Below are positions 1-4,585 of a DNA stretch of 8,456 bases, one piece after another. Below the pieces are notes generated by a model. That model had not been told where the DNA came from, did not search any database, and was given only the letters and a program-made list of their open reading frames with translations. A program made the position numbers and the translations under genes. Position 1 is the first letter of the stretch. Every line of letters begins with the position of its first letter. Origin of the DNA: Desulfobacterales bacterium CG23_combo_of_CG06-09_8_20_14_all_51_8 (GTDB lineage: Bacteria; Desulfobacterota; Desulfobacteria; Desulfobacterales; Desulfosalsimonadaceae); assembly GCA_002772195.1 (NCBI GenBank), contig PCSG01000406.1, positions 1,315 through 9,770 on the forward strand. The letters are read 5' to 3'.

Positions 1-381
1 GCCGGAACGCTGCACCACATCCGGCAGGTTGGCCATGGCAAGCTGCAATTTGTTCTGCACCTTGGACCAGGCGATATCCGGGTCTGTGCCCGGCGCAAAG
101 GTCATCTCGACACGGGCCGCGCCGGACGAAGAACTGGTGCCGGAAAGATACAGCATATCATCCAGACCGGTCATCTTCTGCTCGATGATCTGGGTCACGG
201 TGTTTTCAACGGTCTCCCCGGATGCGCCGGGGTAAAAGGCGTCAATGGCGATGGCCGGCGGCGCGATGGGCGGATACTGGGAGATGGGCATTTTGTAGAT
301 CGCAAGTATCCCCGCTGTCATGATGATGATGGCGATGACCCAGGCAAAAACCGGGCGGGCGAGAAAAAATCTGGATAACAT
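1..381 (-). CDS. RND multidrug efflux pump, inner-membrane permease (HAE1/AcrB-like), N-terminal part only
   Basis: This is the proton-driven inner-membrane pump of a tripartite efflux system. The first 127 codons are present and the gene runs off the left edge of the window. The start MLSRFFLARPVFAWVIA matches the typical AcrB/MexB opening (short cytoplasmic helix with RP-x-FAWVIA leading into transmembrane helix 1, about residues 10-28). It is followed by MPISQYPPIAPP, YPGAS, a VTQIIEQ-x-M-x-G stretch and VQNKLQLA, all landmarks of the HAE1 porter domain. The start ATG at 381-379 shares one base with the adaptor's TAA stop (TAATG) and has an AAGGAGG ribosome site, so translation is coupled to the adaptor. 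The family assignment is firm. The substrate cannot be read from this fragment, and whether the rest of the gene is intact is unknown. An outer-membrane channel gene could follow outside the window. Confidence 0.95.
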   Translation of the reverse strand, partial: MLSRFFLARPVFAWVIAIIIMTAGILAIYKMPISQYPPIAPPAIAIDAFYPGASGETVENTVTQIIEQKMTGLDDMLYLSGTSSSSGAARVEMTFAPGTDPDIAWSKVQNKLQLAMANLPDVVQRSG

Positions 382-1619
382 TAGGCCCCTCCTTCACTCT
401 GTTTTTGAGGCGGCGCGCCGGTGCCGGACTTAGGGTTAGGGGAATCTCCGGCTGGCGGCGCACCAAACGGCGCAGCCTGCACCACCGTTCCAGGCCTCAG
501 CATGAGGAGTCCTTCGACAACCACCCGGTCGCCCGGGGCAAGACCTTTTGCCACCAGCCATTTGTCATCGACGGCCCGGTCAAGGGTGAGCATGCGCAGC
601 CCGGCTTTGCTTTCAGCATCCACGACCAGAGCATAGGGGTTCCCTTCGGGGTCGCGGGACACGCCCTGTTGGGGGATCAGAATCGCCTGTTCGTTGACGC
701 CTTCATGAATCACCGCCCGGACGAACATGCCCGGCAGGAGAATGCCTTCCGGATTAGAAAAAACAGCCCGCAAAATAACGGACCCGGTGGTCGGGTCCAC
801 TGTAACGTCGGAAAATTGCAAGGTCCCTTCCAGGGGATAAGAGGCGCCATCTTCCAACATGAGTTTGACCTTATTCCGGTCAGCTCCGTCTTGACTGTGA
901 CCGCCGCCTTTCAGCCGAAGCAGTTGGGCGGTGGATTGAGGCACATCCACATAAATGGGGTCCAGTTGCTGAATCGTGGCCAGGGCCAGGGGCTGATACG
1001 CCGTAACGATGGCGCCATCCGTCACCCCGGACCGGCCAATCCGGCCGGAGATGGGAGCGGTGATGCGGGTATATTCCAGATTGATGCGGGCCGTCTTCAC
1101 GGTCGCTTTCCAGGACTGGATATCAGCCTCAACCTGTGTCAGGGCCGCCGCCGCATCGTCATAGTTCTGCTGGCTGACCGCCTTATCGCGAAGCAGCTCC
1201 TTATACCGTTCGGCCCTTAACCGGGTGGCCGCCAGATTGGCTTCGGACCGGCCAAGGGCGGCCTCGGCATTGTCGACAGCTGCCTGAAAGGGAGCGGGAT
1301 CAATCTGATAAAGCACCTGACCGGTTTGTACATCGGAACCTTCCTCAAACAGCCGTTTCAGTATCAGGCCGCTGACCTGGGGCCGGATTTCCGCGATGCG
1401 AAACGGCGCGGTCCGGCCCGGCAATTCGGTGGTCAGGATCACTTTTTGTGTCTCGACCGTTATCACCGACACTTGCGGCGTCGGCATGGCCCCCGGGGCC
1501 GGCTGACCAGGACCTTTTTCACAGGCGTTCAGGCCGAGAATCCCTGCCAGAACCATCAGCATCCCCACCATGATGCGGGAACAGAGATATGTTTTAAACT
1601 TATGTAGGTTCGGTTGCAT
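381..1619 (-). CDS. Efflux RND periplasmic adaptor subunit (membrane fusion protein, AcrA/MexA type), lipoprotein
   Basis: This is the periplasmic adaptor that links the RND pump to an outer-membrane channel. With the start used here it has 412 residues, a normal length. A hydrophobic segment (about 17-30) ends in a lipobox L-N-A-C with Cys33, so it should be exported and lipid-anchored. Next come a beta-barrel/lipoyl first half (PGRTAPFRIAEIRPQVSG, about 67-84), a long alpha-helical hairpin rich in Ala/Glu (about 107-180), the second lipoyl half with TRITAPISGRIGRS (about 184-197), the beta-barrel with DPTTGSVILRAVF, and a membrane-proximal domain. The C-terminal tail is Pro/Gly/Ser-rich. 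An ATG nine codons upstream (1646) keeps the frame but has no ribosome site, while the ATG at 1619 has GGGAG eight bases ahead and gives a cleaner signal peptide. It follows the tetR gene by 135 bases and overlaps the permease start by one base. Confidence 0.95.
   Translation of the reverse strand: MQPNLHKFKTYLCSRIMVGMLMVLAGILGLNACEKGPGQPAPGAMPTPQVSVITVETQKVILTTELPGRTAPFRIAEIRPQVSGLILKRLFEEGSDVQTGQVLYQIDPAPFQAAVDNAEAALGRSEANLAATRLRAERYKELLRDKAVSQQNYDDAAAALTQVEADIQSWKATVKTARINLEYTRITAPISGRIGRSGVTDGAIVTAYQPLALATIQQLDPIYVDVPQSTAQLLRLKGGGHSQDGADRNKVKLMLEDGASYPLEGTLQFSDVTVDPTTGSVILRAVFSNPEGILLPGMFVRAVIHEGVNEQAILIPQQGVSRDPEGNPYALVVDAESKAGLRMLTLDRAVDDKWLVAKGLAPGDRVVVEGLLMLRPGTVVQAAPFGAPPAGDSPNPKSGTGAPPQKQSEGGA
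388..394 (-). promoter_or_regulatory. Ribosome binding site of the RND permease
   Basis: Read on the minus strand this is AAGGAGG, a full Shine-Dalgarno match, 6 bases ahead of the permease ATG. It lies inside the last codons of the adaptor gene and supports the TAATG overlap as the true permease start. Confidence 0.8.
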
Positions 1620-1627
1620 CAGAAAAT

Positions 1628-1632
1628 CTCCC
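1628..1632 (-). promoter_or_regulatory. Ribosome binding site deciding the adaptor start
   Basis: GGGAG on the minus strand, 8 bases ahead of the ATG at 1619. The in-frame ATG at 1646 is preceded only by AT-rich sequence with no purine-rich ribosome site, so this motif favours the shorter protein. Confidence 0.6.
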
Positions 1633-1664
1633 ATAAAAGTGATCATTTAATTTAATAGGTGTCG

Positions 1665-1711
1665 GGTGTCAGACAGGACCTCTCTTTTTCAAATATCTGA
1701 ACACTGACACC
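1665..1711. repeat. Dispersed-repeat-like inverted repeat GGTGTCAG / CTGACACC between tetR and adaptor gene
   Basis: GGTGTCAG at 1665-1672 is the exact reverse complement of CTGACACC at 1704-1711, with 31 bases between. A further GGTGTC lies just outside at 1658-1663. The spacer is too long, and no T-run follows, for this to be a simple terminator. It sits in the 135-base gap between tetR and the adaptor gene, which otherwise shows no convincing promoter. It resembles short REP-like intergenic repeats, but family membership cannot be shown from one copy. Confidence 0.4.
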
Positions 1712-1743
1712 TTCTCTTTTTCTCCTTAACCCTGTTGTCTAAT

Positions 1744-1756
1744 CTGTCCCCACTTT
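1744..1756. repeat. Short repeat CTGTCCCCACTTT overlapping the tetR stop codon
   Basis: CTGTCCCCACTTT here is identical over 13 bases to 2749-2761 inside the DUF1016-type gene, and its first ten bases recur at 2812-2821. All three copies have the same orientation. The last two bases belong to the tetR stop codon (TTA at 1755-1757 on this strand). Three copies of a specific 10-mer within about 1.1 kb is far above chance, so it is probably a fragment of a dispersed repeat. Confidence 0.5.
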
Positions 1757-2390
1757 ACGGCGGGATCAATCCCTTGAAAAAAATATTTAAAATAACGTCC
1801 GGGTCCTCCGGATACGGATGGCGCTCCGGGGACGCGACCCAGTGCAGCAGGAACGAATCAATCACGCTGTCCAAGGCAACGGCCAGCGCATAGGGATCGG
1901 CGATTTTTTGAAACCGCTGGTTGTTCATGCCACTCTCAAAAACAAGGGCGAGTTTTTCCAGAAATCCGTAAAGCCGTTTCCGCAAGTCTTCATCCAGACC
2001 CGCCTTGAGGTTGAAGCTCGCGCCTTTGCTCTCGGCCAGAAACAGACGGATAAACGACAGATTGGCCCGGAACATGTCGCCATGGACCCGGACAAAATTT
2101 CGCAGCCGCTCGATTTCATCCCCCGGCCCTTCGATGGCGGCCAAAAAGGCCGCCTCAAACCGGTCGCACTGCTCCATGACCAGGGCTTTGTACAGGTCTT
2201 CCTTGTTCTGAAAAAACTTGTACAGGGTGCCGATGGCGAATTCCGCGGTTTCCGCGATTTCCTGCATGGAAACGTTGTGATAGCCCTTTTCCGAAAACAG
2301 GCGAAGTGCCGCCGCAAGGATCTCCTTCCGTTGTCGCAGCTTCTCCCGTTCCCGGCGGGACAGGCTTGTTTTGGTTATGGTTTTAGGCAT
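1755..2390 (-). CDS. TetR/AcrR-family transcriptional repressor of the efflux operon
   Basis: A 211-residue one-component regulator, the usual TetR length. The N-terminal DNA-binding domain is clear: helix 1 around REKLRQRKEILAAALRLFSE (residues 15-34), GYHNVSMQEIAE, then the recognition helix region EFAIGTLYKFFQNKEDLYKA (50-69), with the family's typical G-T-L-Y-K-F-F and K-E-x-L. The remaining all-helical part (about 75-211) is the ligand-binding and dimerisation domain, which is variable by nature, so the inducer cannot be named. Basic residues precede the HTH (KTSLSRRERE). A weak GGA ribosome site lies 7 bases ahead of the ATG. It is the first gene after a near-consensus promoter with a 35-base inverted repeat, and the efflux adaptor and pump follow on the same strand, so it most likely represses its own operon. 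Family certain; target inferred. Confidence 0.93.
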   Translation of the reverse strand: MPKTITKTSLSRREREKLRQRKEILAAALRLFSEKGYHNVSMQEIAETAEFAIGTLYKFFQNKEDLYKALVMEQCDRFEAAFLAAIEGPGDEIERLRNFVRVHGDMFRANLSFIRLFLAESKGASFNLKAGLDEDLRKRLYGFLEKLALVFESGMNNQRFQKIADPYALAVALDSVIDSFLLHWVASPERHPYPEDPDVILNIFFKGLIPP

Positions 2391-2425
2391 TTATATTTCC
2401 AGAAAGGGTACCGACATCCAAAGAA

Positions 2426-2460
2426 ATGACGCGTTGTTCAAAAAATGAACGACGCGTCAT
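2426..2460. promoter_or_regulatory. Candidate TetR operator: 35-base inverted repeat at the efflux transcription start
   Basis: The left arm ATGACGCGTTGTTCA (2426-2440) and right arm TGAACGACGCGTCAT (2446-2460) are reverse complements at 14 of 15 positions around a five-A centre. The repeat begins at the base next to the -10 box, so it covers the expected start of transcription, where a bound repressor would block RNA polymerase. The right arm also contains the small palindrome GACGCGTC. Arm length and spacing recall the QacR operator IR1 (two 15-base half-sites just downstream of the promoter, bound by two dimers), known for another TetR-family efflux regulator. Alternatively, or in addition, the RNA would form a strong hairpin followed by UUUCUUU and could stop transcripts arriving from the upstream genes. 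Confidence 0.75.
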
Positions 2461-2488
2461 ATTATAAATTGAGGCCTTGCCGTGTCAA
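2461..2488 (-). promoter_or_regulatory. Near-consensus sigma70 promoter of the tetR-efflux operon
   Basis: On the minus strand, TTGACA (2488-2483) and TATAAT (2466-2461) are both perfect hexamers with a 16-base spacer. The predicted start is near 2454, giving a leader of roughly 64 bases before the tetR ATG at 2390. The promoter overlaps the 3' end of the DUF1016-type gene: the -35 encodes part of its last residues and the -10 contains its TAA stop. The strength of the match suits a promoter that must be held down by a repressor. Confidence 0.8.
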
Positions 2489-3115
2489 GAAGATTTTAGG
2501 CTCATCGGTTTCCGCGCCTCCCCGAGCCAGCGCCGCCAGCTTTTTCTTGTCTGTGGACAAACCAGACCGTTCATAATACAGGCTCCCGATCTGGCGTTTA
2601 AGCTCCCGTACCGACCAGTTGCCCCGGATGCACTCGGTTTCATAAAATGTGCGCTTCAGGGCGTCATCGAGATCAACCATCAATTCCAAGTGACTGTACG
2701 AAAGCCGGTGAAGGAGTTTGTCCTGGCTGATTTTCAATTGTAGGGACCCTGTCCCCACTTTCTCAACCGCGTTCCTTCCAGTCGACAACAGCGTTTTCAA
2801 TTGTGGGGGCGCTGTCCCCACAATCTCAGGATAAAGGCGATAAAAACGCAGATACCGGTAAAGCTGTCGACGGTTGCAATTACTGACCTTAAGGTCCGTC
2901 AGCCGCTTGGCAAGTTCAGTAAGAAGATTATCTCCATAGGTGGCCCGATCCGAACCATTCAGTTCATATTCGCCGATATAACATCCAATCAGCCAGTTGC
3001 GCATCGTCAGGCTGATATTCACCGCCCGGCCGGCCTGTGCCGCCAGCTCCTCATTCGCCTGCCGGATGGAGCCGACCAGGTTTTCAAAATTCCATTCGCG
3101 ATTATGCGGGTTCAT
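2462..3115 (-). CDS. DUF1016 (YhcG-like) protein, truncated: N-terminal domain only, nuclease domain missing
   Basis: This 217-residue protein carries the DUF1016 N-terminal domain: an opening helix with SIRQANEELAAQAGRAVN (16-33), NWLIGCYIGEYE (40-51), YGDNLLTELAKRL (60-72), NRRQLYRYLRFYRLYP (81-96), LSYSHLELMVDLDDALKRTF (138-157) and NWSVRELKRQIGSLYYERSG (166-185). Full-length relatives are about 330-370 residues and continue into a C-terminal PD-(D/E)xK nuclease domain, typically via an R-D-P-Y segment after the A-E-x-x-E-P stretch. Here the protein ends ten residues after A-E-T-D-E-P-K, so the catalytic half is absent. The tail is encoded by the next operon's promoter. Residues 99-107 and 120-128 (VGTAPPQLK, VGTGSLQLK) come from two copies of a DNA repeat. 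An AGGA ribosome site precedes the ATG. Relatives are frequent near restriction-modification genes. It is probably a degraded gene, or a protein keeping only a structural role. Confidence 0.85.
   Translation of the reverse strand: MNPHNREWNFENLVGSIRQANEELAAQAGRAVNISLTMRNWLIGCYIGEYELNGSDRATYGDNLLTELAKRLTDLKVSNCNRRQLYRYLRFYRLYPEIVGTAPPQLKTLLSTGRNAVEKVGTGSLQLKISQDKLLHRLSYSHLELMVDLDDALKRTFYETECIRGNWSVRELKRQIGSLYYERSGLSTDKKKLAALARGGAETDEPKIFLTRQGLNL
2731..2763. repeat. In-frame repeat copy A inside the DUF1016-type gene
   Basis: This copy matches 2794-2826 at 28 of 33 positions: the first 11 bases TTTTCAATTGT, the core CTGTCCCCAC and the end TCTC are shared. It contains an imperfect stem (2740-2747 with 2751-2758, one mismatch). 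On the coding strand it yields VGTGSLQLK, in the same frame as the other copy. Confidence 0.65.
2794..2826. repeat. In-frame repeat copy B with a perfect 9-base stem inside the DUF1016-type gene
   Basis: This is the second copy of the 2731-2763 element, offset by exactly 63 bases (21 codons). ATTGTGGGG (2800-2808) and CCCCACAAT (2816-2824) form a perfect 9-base stem with a 7-base loop. It encodes VGTAPPQLK. The self-complementary GC-rich core is REP-like, but no mobile enzyme is seen nearby. Confidence 0.65.
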
Positions 3116-3205
3116 TTGCAGTTCCTATCAAAAATGTTTTGAACACATCGAATTATGTTGTGTTTGGTGGTCAGGAACAGCCCGGTCGTGAGGTATCGGT
3201 TCAGT

Positions 3206-4585
3206 TTAAATATCCTCCACGGAACTGACACCAAGAATCATTTCTTCGATTTGTTGACCTGCCTCTTCGCTAATTTTTTTTGACTCAATACGCAGCCTCT
3301 GAATCTCTGCAAGTCCATTATTGTATGCAGCTACTACCTCTTTTTGAACTTTTAACGGTGGTGTTGGTATGAGAATTTTCTCTAACTCTGATTGAACTAT
3401 TGCCGGATAAAGTCCACCAGACATACGTCTCTCCAACTGGCGTAAACCAGCTTCACTTTTTAAAAAAAATAGGATGAACTCTTTATCAAGCGCTTCCGTT
3501 TTTAATGATTCGGCCAATGAAAACCCGCTTGAACAAACAAATCCATCGTGTTTTTTCCCAACAATCGTAAATGATCCAAGATATGGGCGTGTTGTGGCAA
3601 TAATCAGATCCCCTGCCTTAACCAGTGTTGTTGCACGGCTTGGGGCTTCTTGCACTGAAACACTCCGAGTATGAGTGATTCCATCATTTTTAGTTACCGA
3701 AGAAATTTCGATGTACTCAAAGCTTCCTTTGGGGAAATCAGAAGGTTTCCAAGCTCTGCTAATAAAATTTAAGGAATCCCCAAGAGTTGTGTAATTTGCG
3801 GATCGAATTTGATCGTCAAGAGAGATGAAGTCTTTACGAAAAAAGAAAGTATCCCAACGTTCATTTTGACTCAGGTTAATCGTGAAACAGCCTTTTCTTG
3901 GGATGACAGGCGGAATTTGAAGCCCAATCCTTTTTAAAAGGCCTTTTTCAGAATCATTCTGGATTGTCTCAATTGATCTTTTTATTGCTGAAATAAGGGA
4001 TTGAGCATCACTCCAATAAGCCACGATTTTTTGCTGAACACGAAGCGGCGGAATGGGGACTATGACCCGTTCCAAATGCGATGGCTGAATGCGCTTTCTC
4101 CCGGATGCGCCGCTGATCATCGAATTCAGCAATTTTTTGAAGATTGTTGTTCTGAATAGAAGTTTCACATATTCCGGAAGCACTTTATCAATATTGACCG
4201 AATAGACGGGAAATTCTGAAGTAACGCACATGCAATCGATATCGTCGCGAGCTAAACCGATTGCACCGTTGCGAACATCGATCTTGGAAAAAATCACATC
4301 ACCAGGATAAACTCGAAACAATCTTCCCTTGATACCCTTTATTTGAATCTGTTCGCGAGGTTCAATCGAACCGTCAAAACGAATGGTCAGTAACGTAACC
4401 ATTGTTTCTGGAGATAATGTTTCAAGAGCGGCTTCGCTCCGCCGTTTAAGAATTCGACCCAAGGGCTTGATGACTTCTTGCGGCCAATTCCATTCAGCGA
4501 CAAATTGAGCTGCAACACTCCAAGTTGCCAAATCTTTAAACTCTATAGCGAACGCTCTTGGGTGAATCTTCGCCGCTATGCTCAT
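3206..4585 (-). CDS. hsdS: Restriction-modification DNA specificity subunit (HsdS), two target-recognition domains
   Basis: This 459-residue S subunit directs the associated methylase/nuclease to its bipartite DNA site. It has the normal duplicated layout: TRD1 (about 30-180) ending in the family motif VPIPPLRVQQKIV (176-188), a helical spacer (about 190-220), TRD2 (about 235-408) ending in IPTPPLKVQKEVV (406-418), and a second helical spacer rich in Glu/Lys (about 420-450). Each TRD has the expected G-D-V/L-I-F/I element (95-99, 325-329). The TRDs differ from each other, so the site should be asymmetric. The ATG overlaps the methylase stop by four bases (ATGA), with AGGAG seven bases ahead. 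The gene is more AT-rich than its neighbours (40% G+C at 3241-3300), as is common for S genes that exchange TRDs. A 90-base gap precedes the DUF1016-type gene. The recognised sequence cannot be predicted here. Confidence 0.95.
   Translation of the reverse strand: MSIAAKIHPRAFAIEFKDLATWSVAAQFVAEWNWPQEVIKPLGRILKRRSEAALETLSPETMVTLLTIRFDGSIEPREQIQIKGIKGRLFRVYPGDVIFSKIDVRNGAIGLARDDIDCMCVTSEFPVYSVNIDKVLPEYVKLLFRTTIFKKLLNSMISGASGRKRIQPSHLERVIVPIPPLRVQQKIVAYWSDAQSLISAIKRSIETIQNDSEKGLLKRIGLQIPPVIPRKGCFTINLSQNERWDTFFFRKDFISLDDQIRSANYTTLGDSLNFISRAWKPSDFPKGSFEYIEISSVTKNDGITHTRSVSVQEAPSRATTLVKAGDLIIATTRPYLGSFTIVGKKHDGFVCSSGFSLAESLKTEALDKEFILFFLKSEAGLRQLERRMSGGLYPAIVQSELEKILIPTPPLKVQKEVVAAYNNGLAEIQRLRIESKKISEEAGQQIEEMILGVSSVEDI

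Noticed and set aside
405..1220. Long plus-strand open frame (271 codons) opposite the adaptor gene
   Set aside because: It is antisense to a clearly recognised RND adaptor, shows no family resemblance, and has the usual look of a shadow frame in GC-rich coding DNA.
1646..1646. Adaptor start at the upstream in-frame ATG (nine extra residues)
   Set aside because: No ribosome site precedes it, while the ATG at 1619 has GGGAG at good spacing and leaves a normal lipoprotein signal peptide.
1818..2429. Plus-strand open frame (203 codons) opposite tetR
   Set aside because: It covers the complement of a clear TetR gene and its operator, and the translation shows no recognisable domain.
2426..2460. 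The inverted repeat as purely a rho-independent terminator
   Set aside because: A hairpin followed by UUUCUUU is possible, but its exact placement after a perfect -10 box and before a TetR gene is better explained as an operator. A double role is not excluded.
3116..3205. AACACA/TGTGTT small inverted repeat and CATAAT -10-like hexamer between hsdS and the DUF1016-type gene
   Set aside because: The stem is six bases and no acceptable -35 lies 16-18 bases upstream, so neither a terminator nor a promoter can be supported.
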